Below, piece after piece: positions 25,236-33,163 of a stretch of DNA of 51,056 nt. Under the pieces are notes generated by a model that saw only the letters and a program-made list of their open reading frames with translations, searched no databases and was not told where the DNA came from. Source of the stretch: Cloacimonetes bacterium UBA5210 (GTDB taxonomy: Bacteria; Cloacimonadota; Cloacimonadia; Cloacimonadales; Cloacimonadaceae). A program made the position numbers and the translations under genes. The stretch covers positions 1 through 51,056 of the forward strand of contig DHVK01000016.1 of assembly GCA_002412625.1 (NCBI GenBank). Reading direction: 5' to 3'. Numbering within the stretch: position 1 is the stretch's first letter; every line of letters begins with the position of its first letter.

Positions 25236-28200
25236 CTACTTTATCACCAGCCAGGTGATCAGTTCATATTCTACTTCTTCGTTTTTGCTGTTCTTGGGGA
25301 TCAGGGCATCGCGCGAGCTTTGCAGTTGTTGCCCCACCTTCTTGCTCAGGCTGCTGCGGATATCGTTGAGAGTTTTTTTAATCAGCTCATTGTATATTGT
25401 CATATCCTTGCCATCATCCGTTTCGTCGTCAAAGATCTGGCAGAGTTCGTCAAAGGCTTGCTCCCGTTCCAGGCACAGCAGACGGTAGAGCTCCAGGATC
25501 TGCTTCACGTGGGTATAGCGATAGCGCACGGTGCCGTCCTCGCGGATATAGACCAGGAAGTAAGGGTGCAGGGGATTGATCTGTTCGTGTTCCTTGCCTT
25601 CGCTGAAGCTTCGGAAACAAAATACCACGCCGGGGCGCAGGATATCGCTGTGCTGGGGTAATGCTATCAGTTTTCTGCCTTTGTTCCAAAGTTTGTGCCC
25701 GGGAGAGGGAACCAGGGCATAGATGCCCAGGGGAGCTTCTCTGAGAGCTTGTTCGTTGATCTTGAGATAGTTCATCAGATCTATTCTAAAATCGTCCAAG
25801 GTAAAATCCGTTAGCGAGACGCCTCCATCCAGATCTTCCAGATCCAAGATATCTTCGCGCAGTTTCATAAGCTGTCTGCTGCGGAAGCTCAGCTCCTCAT
25901 CAAACTCACTCTTCAAATCCTTGTCCAGCAAGTTATCTGCGCCGGTGGCAGTAACATCCACCAAGGCCATGCGGGTTTCCACTCTCAGCTTCAGCTTGAT
26001 GTATTTATCCAAGTCTTTAGTAGGCCAAAAGTTTATCAACTGAATAATCCTGTTTGTGCTGTTGATGCGATCGATGCGCCCAAAGCGTTGGATGATGCGC
26101 ACGGGATTCCAATGGATGTCATAATTTATCACGCAGTCACAATCCTGCAGGTTTTGCCCTTCGGAGATGCAATCTGTGGCAATCACAAGATCAATCTCGA
26201 TGTCCTGAGGCAAAAAGCTATATTGCTCACGCTTCTTGGCCTTGGGAGCAAAGCAAGTGAGGATGGAATTGAAGTCATTGGCAGAGCCGGGGGGCATTTT
26301 CATGGTAGTTTTGTTGGCTGTACTGCCGGAGATAAGGGCGGAATATAGCCCCAGTTCGTCTTTTGCCCAGGTGGCGATATTGGCATAGAGATACTCTGCG
26401 GTATCGCTGAACGCGGTGAAGATCAGCACTTTCTTGTTTTGTTGGTTAATGGGGTTCTGCAGTTTTTGGCTGATCAATTCTTTTAGCTTGTGCAGTTTTG
26501 CATCCCGGGCAGGAGTAACGGACATCGCTGTGTTGTATAAAGAGAGCAGCTGATCCTTATCTTTTCGCAAAGCTGTCTTCCATTCATCCAGATTCAGGTG
26601 TTGCATATGATACTTCAGTTTTTTCCCTACTGTCCACTCATCCGGGAAATCGCTTCCCTCGTCATCAAACTGCTCTGCATAAGTATCCTCAATCTCAAGG
26701 CTCTCATCTATCGACACAAAAGATTCAAACTGCTCTATCTTGCTGCTGAGAGTATCAATCTTATCCAATGTTCTTTGCATGGTAAGGGCAAAGGCATAAA
26801 TTGAGCTTTCCAGGCGTTTCATAAAGCCAACTTTCATCATGCCGATCAGACGCACTTCCCTTTCTTCCTGTGTGAAGGGCAGTTCCATCTGCAGATCTCC
26901 GTATAAGGCTTTGCATTCATCTTTCAAAAAAGCATGGGGATTGAACAAAGAGAGCCTGTATTTGAGGATTTCGTCACTAATCTTATCATAAGAATAGAAG
27001 TGACCCAAAAGATCAATCTCCGGATACAAGGAGATTGGTTTTAGCCGTTGCGGAAAGCCAAAAACCATCTCATCTTTATAGAAGCTGACGATGTGCTTTC
27101 TGCTGCGGGCTATCGTGATCTCATCCAAGAGCTTGAAGAACGAGCTATCGAGGTGAGACAGCAAGTCAGAAGTATTCCGTTGTCCCTGTTTATGGTTTTT
27201 CACCCAGTGGGTAAATTGCTTTTGGGCAGAATTCAGGGTTGCTTCAATGCTATCCAGCCCTGAGCTTTCTTTGAGGGCATCGTCTTTCTCCTCGGTGATG
27301 TAATAGATCTGATTGCGCAGGTCCTTCAAGGCAGTGTTCACCGGAGTGGCAGAGAGCATCAGGACCTTCGTTCGTCCCCCGCTTTTTATAACTTGTTCCA
27401 TGAGAAATTTTGCCCGATTGAACACGATCTGGCCCTGTACTTCCTTCTCCCGGGGATTACCCCGCAGGTTGTGCGATTCATCGATCACGATCAGATGAAA
27501 CTTGCTCCAGTTATAGGTGCTCAGGTTCACTCCGTCTGCATCGCTTCTTCCGCTGGTTCTGCCCAGATCGGTGTGATACATTACGCTATAGCCAAATCTG
27601 TCTTTTTCAAAAGGATTCAATTTGCTATGTTTATTAACTTGATAGATCGTCCAATTGTCCATCAGTTTCTTGGGACACAGCACCAGCACATCCTTGTTCA
27701 AGGATTCATAGTGTTTGATCACAGCCAGGGCTTCATAGGTCTTGCCCAAGCCTACACTATCGGCAAGAATGCAGCCCTGATGTCGCTCCAGCTTGTTGAT
27801 GATTCCGGTAACGGCATCCTTTTGGAAGGAGTAAAGGGTGTTGTAAATCTGAGAGTCCAGGAGCCCCGCTTTGCCCGAAAGCATGGCGGAGGCATCTTGC
27901 TCTTGCAGGTAATCCTCAAAGAGATGATACAGGGTTTTGAAGTAAATGAACTCTGGGCTGTTATTTGCATACAGCTTTTCCAGATACTTCAGCACCTGCT
28001 CTTTCACATCCTCCACCAGGCCGCTTTTATCGTTCCATAGTTCATCAAACCACCTGAGGAGATCGCGTCTGTCCTTATCATCGGTAATTTCTATGTTTAG
28101 CTCGATATTGGGGCTGTTGCCCATGCCCAAACCGTTGACCGTGAAATTGGAGCTGCCCATGATGGCTTTTTCACTGCCGACGGTGGGCGTGATGTGATAC

Positions 28201-28580
28201 ATCTTGCCATGCAGGAAATTTGGCTTTACCATGGATTTGATCTCGGCTTTATTGCGAATCCAGCTGTGGCATTCTTTTGCCAATTTGCTTTGGCTCAAAC
28301 GGTTTTGCAAGCTGATGCTTTGCCCGTTGTCTTCGATCCTAAACTGCTTTTTATCTGTCTTGGCGGGATCAATGGCAGAGATGAAACGCGGTTCTCCAAA
28401 TAGAAAACGCAGATGATCGATCTCATTTAACCTGTTTTTCAGCTCACCAAAGGCATAGATCGTGAAATAAGCCGAGACTATTGCCAGCTTGCTGTCCGGC
28501 TGGATGTGTTCCGCCAAAAACTTGCCCACAGTGCCCCGCTGATGATTGTCCCTAAGTGAAGATTCCAGAGTGTATTTCAT
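25236..28580 (-). CDS. PLD-domain SNF2-type helicase of a restriction-like defence module
   Basis: The 1114-residue protein has an N-terminal phospholipase-D-like domain with one HKD-type site (HGKMY near residue 124, then GSSNFT). A SNF2-like ATPase follows: Walker A ADSVGLGKT near residue 270, VIDESHNLRG near 363 and MLSATPVNT. The second RecA domain has LIFTAFSDTAEYL, TDCISEGQNLQDCD and QRFGRIDRIN (near 830-838). A C-terminal region of about 230 residues has no recognised domain. It would translocate on DNA, and the PLD domain may bind or cut DNA. AAGGGG lies 8 bases before the ATG. The methyltransferase gene starts 5 bases after its stop, so the two form an operon. The pairing recalls DISARM class 1 (SNF2 helicase DrmD plus adenine methylase DrmMI), but with PLD fused to the helicase and no DrmA/DrmB. 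Confidence 0.88.
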   Translation of the reverse strand: MKYTLESSLRDNHQRGTVGKFLAEHIQPDSKLAIVSAYFTIYAFGELKNRLNEIDHLRFLFGEPRFISAIDPAKTDKKQFRIEDNGQSISLQNRLSQSKLAKECHSWIRNKAEIKSMVKPNFLHGKMYHITPTVGSEKAIMGSSNFTVNGLGMGNSPNIELNIEITDDKDRRDLLRWFDELWNDKSGLVEDVKEQVLKYLEKLYANNSPEFIYFKTLYHLFEDYLQEQDASAMLSGKAGLLDSQIYNTLYSFQKDAVTGIINKLERHQGCILADSVGLGKTYEALAVIKHYESLNKDVLVLCPKKLMDNWTIYQVNKHSKLNPFEKDRFGYSVMYHTDLGRTSGRSDADGVNLSTYNWSKFHLIVIDESHNLRGNPREKEVQGQIVFNRAKFLMEQVIKSGGRTKVLMLSATPVNTALKDLRNQIYYITEEKDDALKESSGLDSIEATLNSAQKQFTHWVKNHKQGQRNTSDLLSHLDSSFFKLLDEITIARSRKHIVSFYKDEMVFGFPQRLKPISLYPEIDLLGHFYSYDKISDEILKYRLSLFNPHAFLKDECKALYGDLQMELPFTQEEREVRLIGMMKVGFMKRLESSIYAFALTMQRTLDKIDTLSSKIEQFESFVSIDESLEIEDTYAEQFDDEGSDFPDEWTVGKKLKYHMQHLNLDEWKTALRKDKDQLLSLYNTAMSVTPARDAKLHKLKELISQKLQNPINQQNKKVLIFTAFSDTAEYLYANIATWAKDELGLYSALISGSTANKTTMKMPPGSANDFNSILTCFAPKAKKREQYSFLPQDIEIDLVIATDCISEGQNLQDCDCVINYDIHWNPVRIIQRFGRIDRINSTNRIIQLINFWPTKDLDKYIKLKLRVETRMALVDVTATGADNLLDKDLKSEFDEELSFRSRQLMKLREDILDLEDLDGGVSLTDFTLDDFRIDLMNYLKINEQALREAPLGIYALVPSPGHKLWNKGRKLIALPQHSDILRPGVVFCFRSFSEGKEHEQINPLHPYFLVYIREDGTVRYRYTHVKQILELYRLLCLEREQAFDELCQIFDDETDDGKDMTIYNELIKKTLNDIRSSLSKKVGQQLQSSRDALIPKNSKNEEVEYELITWLVIK

Positions 28581-29084
28581 AACGATATCCCCTTACCAAA
28601 TGCCGTGCTGCTTGGATTCACTGCTATTTCACAAAAGCAATGTAGCCAAAGATTTAGTTCATTTCCAAAGACGTTTATCCTGCTCAATTATCTTGCCTCT
28701 CAGCATGAGATTACTCCCAGTATTTGAGGTCAAAAAGACCTTGGTAACTATTGCAGGGATTGCCGCGGGGGAGTCAAGGATTTTGTTTGGATTTGCATGT
28801 TTTATCAGAAAATGCCCTTGCCGGATCGTGGTAACGGATTATTATATGTGGAGGGAAGAGAAGCGGTGTTTGCCTCGCAAAAAGCGGTTTGCTGCCGGTT
28901 CTCTCGGTGCTCCAGCGAGTGCCGAGACTGTACCCGCGGGAGCTGTCTGGTCATTGGGGCTGTCATGTCTGCTTATCTGATCTGGCTTCTTCCGGCATAT
29001 CCGCGTCAATCAGTTCGCTCCCTTCAATCCGCGTTCTATTGCCTATCAGCCCACACCAGGTCTCCGGCAGGGTTCCGGGCTCGG
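28581..29084. other. Gene-free stretch upstream of the helicase operon
   Basis: No gene with a binding site and plausible product was found on either strand. A hairpin (TCTCGGTGCT-CCAGCG-AGTGCCGAGA, with G-T pairs) lies near 28902-28927, and partial direct repeats of ATCCGCGT occur near 29000-29035. The region probably holds the helicase promoter and the 3' end of the clpX-lipoprotein transcript; neither could be placed with confidence. Confidence 0.4.
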
Positions 29085-29618
29085 CTACAGTCCGGTAAAG
29101 ATGAATCCCCTGGTTTTATCCAGTTCGATGTGTTGCGCGCTCACGTAGAAATAGTTGTTGTGCTGATCGCGGATTCTGAGGTCATAATATCCGGCGGGGC
29201 GGCTGATGAACACAAAATCCCCGGTGCTCAGAAAAGTGGTAAGCAGATTCACCGACCAGTTGTTTTGTCCCGCGGGGCTGAAGCGCAATTCCCGCATTTC
29301 CCGGGGAGAGCTGTTGTGCACCCGCAATGCTCCGCAATTGGGTTGCAGACTCAGGTGATCGCCCCCGGCGATATTCATGTCCACGGCGATCTCTCCGGGC
29401 AGGATGTGGTGTCCCCAATAGCTGATATCCAGAGTACGCGGGGCGGAATAGCTGAGGCGGGTGCTGCCCAGGGGCCGGATGGCATAGAGGTCTTTGCCGT
29501 TCACTTCCACCCAGGCTTCTCCGGCGCTGTTGTTGCGGATCACCAGTTCGGATTCATTGAAACAAGCGCCGATGAAAAGCATCATCAGCGCCATAAGTGT
29601 CATGGATATTTTCTTCAT
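29085..29618 (-). CDS. Hypothetical lipoprotein
   Basis: The 177-residue product has a lipoprotein signal (MKKISMTLMALMMLFIGAC). The rest is beta-rich (LVIRNNSAGEAWVEVNG, IRPLGSTRLSYSAPRTLDISYWG, TGDFVFISRPAGYYDLRIRD) with no recognised domain; an Ig-like or carbohydrate-binding fold is possible. It starts 9 bases after the clpX stop without a clear Shine-Dalgarno, so it may depend on coupling to clpX. Its link to the protease genes may be only positional. Confidence 0.7.
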   Translation of the reverse strand: MKKISMTLMALMMLFIGACFNESELVIRNNSAGEAWVEVNGKDLYAIRPLGSTRLSYSAPRTLDISYWGHHILPGEIAVDMNIAGGDHLSLQPNCGALRVHNSSPREMRELRFSPAGQNNWSVNLLTTFLSTGDFVFISRPAGYYDLRIRDQHNNYFYVSAQHIELDKTRGFIFTGL

Positions 29619-29627
29619 GAAAGGATG

Positions 29628-30875
29628 CTATTTTTCGCCTGCTACTTTGGCTTTGGCGCGCACAGGCTTGATGTATGTGAATTCCGGTTCAGCGCTGCCC
29701 GCGACCACCTCTTTGGAGATCTGGCAGCCCTGGATATCGGCACGATCCGGGATGTCGTACATGATCTTCAGCATAAAGCGTTCCATGATGGAGCGCAGGC
29801 CACGGGCGCCGGTTTTTTGCGAGATTGCCACTTTGGCGATCTCCTTGAGGGCTTCGGTATCAAAGCCCAGCTGGACTCCATCCATCTCGAACAGCTTTTG
29901 ATACTGTTTGCATATGGCGTTCTTGGGTTCGGTAAGGATGTCGATCAAGGCATCCTCGCTGAGTTCGTGCAGGGTGCAGATCACCGGCATGCGGCCGATA
30001 AGTTCCGGGATCAGGCCATAGCGCAAGAGATCCTGGGGCAGGGTGAAATCGAAGATATTGGTATCCTCGTGCTTCACGCCCAATTCCACATCGAAGCCGA
30101 TGCCCTTTTTATCGGTGCGTTCTTTGATGATCTTTTCCAGGCCGAAGAAAGCTCCACCCGCTACAAACAGTATGTTCCGGGTATCCATTTCGATAAATTC
30201 CTGCTGGGGGTGTTTGCGTCCGCCTTTGGGGGGAACGTTCACTTTTGTGCCTTCCAGGATCTTCAGAAGCGCCTGTTGCACACCTTCGCCGGATACATCT
30301 CTGGTGATGGAGGGAGTTTCACTCTTGCGGGAGATTTTGTCGATTTCATCGATATAGACAATGCCTTTTTCTGCGCGTTCAACGTCGTAATCCGCATTTT
30401 GGAGCAGGCGCACGAGGATGTTTTCCACATCTTCGCCCACATAGCCGGCTTCCGTGAGGGTGGTGGCATCGCTGATGGCAAAAGGAACTTTCAGGAATCT
30501 GGCCAGCGTCTGGGCGATGAGGGTCTTGCCGCTGCCGGTGGGTCCGATCATCATGATATTGCTTTTTTCCAGCTCGATCTCGTCGTCTTTATTCTGCCGG
30601 AAGATCCGCTTGTAATGGTTGTAAACCGCCACCGCGATAATCTCTTTGGCTTTGTCCTGGCCGATCACATATTGATCCAGATAGCTTTTGATATGGCTGG
30701 GGAGGGGCAGTTGGAAGTCTTCCAGCTCTTCTTCGTGGTTGCCGCTGTCGATGATCGTGTGGCACATTTCGATGCATTCGTCGCAGATATTGCCGGCGAT
30801 GCCCCGAATCAGGTTCTTCACATCCTCTTCGCCGCGTCCACAGAACGAACAGCTCAGGCTTTTATTCTTATCCAT
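29628..30875 (-). CDS. clpX: ATP-dependent Clp protease ATP-binding subunit ClpX
   Basis: The 415-residue protein has the N-terminal C4 zinc-binding domain (CSFCGRG ... CDECIEMC). The AAA+ core has Walker A GPTGSGKT near residue 112, pore loop GYVGED and Walker B IVYIDEIDKI. It ends with the ClpX C-domain (TGARGLRSIMERFML). It unfolds tagged proteins and feeds them to ClpP. Its ATG follows the clpP TAA directly with no gap, so the two are translated together. Length is standard for the family. Confidence 0.98.
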   Translation of the reverse strand: MDKNKSLSCSFCGRGEEDVKNLIRGIAGNICDECIEMCHTIIDSGNHEEELEDFQLPLPSHIKSYLDQYVIGQDKAKEIIAVAVYNHYKRIFRQNKDDEIELEKSNIMMIGPTGSGKTLIAQTLARFLKVPFAISDATTLTEAGYVGEDVENILVRLLQNADYDVERAEKGIVYIDEIDKISRKSETPSITRDVSGEGVQQALLKILEGTKVNVPPKGGRKHPQQEFIEMDTRNILFVAGGAFFGLEKIIKERTDKKGIGFDVELGVKHEDTNIFDFTLPQDLLRYGLIPELIGRMPVICTLHELSEDALIDILTEPKNAICKQYQKLFEMDGVQLGFDTEALKEIAKVAISQKTGARGLRSIMERFMLKIMYDIPDRADIQGCQISKEVVAGSAEPEFTYIKPVRAKAKVAGEK

Positions 30876-31475
30876 TTATTTTCCTGTCGTGAGTTCTCTG
30901 CGCACCAGGATTTCATCCACCAGACCATATTCGCGCGCTTCTTCCGCGCTCAGGAAATAATCGCGGTCGGTATCAAGGGCGATCTGATCGATGGACTTGC
31001 CGGTGTGCTGGTGGAGGATATCGTTCATTCTACCGCGAAGATACAGAATCTCCCTGGCTTGAATCTCGATATCGGCAGCCCGGCCCTGGGTTCCGCCCCA
31101 GGGTTGGTGAATCATCACCCGGCTGTTTGGCAGAGCAGTGCGTTTCCCTTTTGCTCCGGCTGCCAGAAGCACTGCCGCCATCGAGGCGGCCATGCCGATG
31201 CAGATGGTGGAAACTGCGGGTTTGATATATTGCATGGTGTCATATATTGCCAGGCCGCTGCTGATGCTGCCGCCGGGGCTATTGATATACATATAGATGT
31301 CTTTGGTGGCGTCTTCGCCTTCCAGATGCAGCAGCTGGGCTACAATCGTGTTTGCCATCGTATCATCGATCCCACCGCCCAAAAACACAATGCGGTCTTT
31401 CAACAGACGGCTGTATATGTCGTAAGCGCGTTCGCCGCGTCCTACTTGTTCTATTACCATTGGGATATAATTCAT
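30876..31475 (-). CDS. clpP: ATP-dependent Clp protease proteolytic subunit ClpP
   Basis: The 199-residue serine peptidase has the nucleophile Ser in GMAASMAAVLLAAG and the catalytic His in PNSRVMIHQPWGG; the catalytic Asp is probably in LDTDRDYFL. INSPGG marks the oligomer/substrate loop. It assembles as a barrel with ClpX to degrade proteins in the cytoplasm. The ATG has GGGAG five bases upstream and lies 14 bases after the tig stop. Confidence 0.98.
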   Translation of the reverse strand: MNYIPMVIEQVGRGERAYDIYSRLLKDRIVFLGGGIDDTMANTIVAQLLHLEGEDATKDIYMYINSPGGSISSGLAIYDTMQYIKPAVSTICIGMAASMAAVLLAAGAKGKRTALPNSRVMIHQPWGGTQGRAADIEIQAREILYLRGRMNDILHQHTGKSIDQIALDTDRDYFLSAEEAREYGLVDEILVRRELTTGK

Positions 31476-31489
31476 CTTGGCTCCCTTTT

Positions 31490-32794
31490 TTAGGATTCCT
31501 GGTCGCTTTCTTCGATGCTCACGGTTTCGGCTTCGGTGATCTCTTCCTGCTGCTCGGGCTCCGGAATGAAGTAATTGGCGGTTTCGGCCAGTTTCCGCAG
31601 GGTGTAGAAGTTGCGCACTCCGTCTTGATATTCAGCGGAAGCAATCTCTTCTTTGTGGGCTTCTTTATATGCTTCCACAGTATGATCTGCCAAGATCGCT
31701 TCGTGTTTGATGTATTCTTCAAACATCTCTTCCGTAATCTCGATCTCGACCTGATTGCGCAGTTGCTTCAGGATATACATGGTCACCATTTCCTGAGAGA
31801 TCTGCATGCGGTATTGATATTCCAGATACTTGTGATACTCGCGGTTGGGGTGTTTCTGAGCTTCCTGTTCTGCCAGATAGCTGATGGTCTTCATCGGGAG
31901 ATCGAAGTTGTTGTCCACAAATAGCTTGCCTACCAGGGCATAGTTCATCACATCCAGGTTTTTGTGCTCATTGGCCAGTCTCATGTCTTCCGCGATCTTG
32001 GCGCGCATGGCAGCCATATCGTCAAACTCCATATCTTTGGCAAAATCATCGTTGAGTTCCGGATACTGCATGCGTTCGATGGAATTGACCATGATCTTCA
32101 CCGGATAAGTGTTGTCGTTGGCAAGATTCAGGGAGGCGTCCCGACTAACCAGCTTGATATCCGTGCCACTGATCTCTTTTTCGAGGGTCTCACCCACTTT
32201 CTTGCCGATCAGCTCTGGCAGCGCTCTGCGCTCGGGGTAGCTCCCGGCGAAGAAGGACGCGTTTTGCACAATATCGTTATCGCGGGTCATGATGGTCAGT
32301 TCCACGCTCACATGGTCGTTTTCCAGAGCTTCATCGGCGTCGATGATGGTGCCGCTGTTTTGCTTCAGTTCTTCCAGATATTTATCCACTTCACTGTCCA
32401 GAGTGATAGGGTTATAGGGCACATCCAGATGATCCAGCTGAGTGAACTCGAGCGTTGGTTCGTGTTCGATCTCGATCTTGATCAGCAGATCAGTGCCATT
32501 TTCCCATTGAACGTCTTTTACATCCGGGAACAGTAAATAATTGATGTCGTGCTCTTTGGCAGCAGCTTCAAAGAAGTCGCTCACGCTGTCTTTCAAAAAA
32601 TGCTCCGTCAACAAAGCGCCGTGGCTTCTTTCGATGAGACTGAGGGGGGCTTTACCCTTTCTGAAACCGGGTACATCCACCTGCTTGGCAGCCTTGCGGA
32701 GATACTTCTCCCAGGCTTTGGTGGCTTCTTCAGCCGGAACGGTGATATTGATCTCTTTGCTTACTGCATTGATGGCATTGAATTCTACCTGCAC
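31490..32794 (-). CDS. tig: Trigger factor (ribosome-associated chaperone)
   Basis: The 434-residue protein shows the ribosome-binding signature GFRKGKAP near residue 44. A central PPIase-like domain (LENDHVSVELTI...FFAGSYPERRALPELIGKKVGE) and a helical C-terminal chaperone domain follow, with an acidic tail. The start is GTG, with AAGGAG six bases upstream. It binds nascent chains at the ribosome exit. It heads tig-clpP-clpX, a common order in bacteria. The tRNA-Leu gene ends only 32 bases upstream on the same strand with no terminator between them, so both may come from one primary transcript. Confidence 0.95.
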   Translation of the reverse strand: MQVEFNAINAVSKEINITVPAEEATKAWEKYLRKAAKQVDVPGFRKGKAPLSLIERSHGALLTEHFLKDSVSDFFEAAAKEHDINYLLFPDVKDVQWENGTDLLIKIEIEHEPTLEFTQLDHLDVPYNPITLDSEVDKYLEELKQNSGTIIDADEALENDHVSVELTIMTRDNDIVQNASFFAGSYPERRALPELIGKKVGETLEKEISGTDIKLVSRDASLNLANDNTYPVKIMVNSIERMQYPELNDDFAKDMEFDDMAAMRAKIAEDMRLANEHKNLDVMNYALVGKLFVDNNFDLPMKTISYLAEQEAQKHPNREYHKYLEYQYRMQISQEMVTMYILKQLRNQVEIEITEEMFEEYIKHEAILADHTVEAYKEAHKEEIASAEYQDGVRNFYTLRKLAETANYFIPEPEQQEEITEAETVSIEESDQES

Positions 32795-32826
32795 TTTATT
32801 CTCCTTAGTATGAAATCCATTATTAA

Positions 32827-32913
32827 TGGTGCGAAAGAGGGGACTCGAACCCCTACAGGAGTGAACCTACTGGATCCTAAGTCCAGCGCGTCTGCCAATT
32901 CCGCCACTTTCGC
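32827..32913 (-). tRNA. tRNA-Leu (anticodon UAG)
   Basis: The cloverleaf is clear on the minus strand. The acceptor arm GCGAAAG pairs with CTTTCGC, followed by discriminator A and an encoded CCA. The anticodon arm is CTGGA-CTTAGGA-TCCAG, with UAG at 32877-32879. A long class II variable arm (AGG...CCT) and the T arm AGGGG-TTCGAGT-CCCCT follow. The long variable arm and the anticodon both say leucine. An A+T-rich stretch just upstream (TATTAT about 10 bases before the 5' end) may be its promoter. Confidence 0.97.
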
Positions 32914-33069
32914 AACTGACGTTATAATACTTATTTATATACGAAATACCATGTTTTTTTACCCGCACTCATCTGTCAAGCTTTGCGTTTATCGGGTTTC
33001 TGAAATCCCCTGCCTGGATAGGCAAAACGGAGGCACCCGCACCTTGCCTCCGGGCTCTGCCCAAACAAA

Positions 33070-33092
33070 CGGGGCGAAGTGATTTCGCCCCG
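33070..33092 (-). terminator. Intrinsic terminator after the large secreted-protein gene
   Basis: CGGGGCGAA and TTCGCCCCG form a 9-bp stem; on the minus strand it is followed by TTTGTTTG. It lies about 70 bases after the stop of the gene at 33164. Confidence 0.65.
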
Positions 33093-33163
33093 AAGAGATT
33101 ATGGGGAAAGCCGGATCAATCCCATTGCCGGGAAGGATCCGGATATCCTGGGGAAGATGAGCG

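Noticed and set aside
28797..31493. An 898-codon open frame on the + strand
   Set aside because: It runs antisense to clpP, clpX and the lipoprotein gene, has no binding site and shows no family motif; the real genes on the other strand are certain.
32549..33082. Open frame on the + strand giving the peptide GTRTPTG near the tRNA
   Set aside because: This peptide arises from translating the tRNA-Leu gene on the wrong strand, a common artefact.
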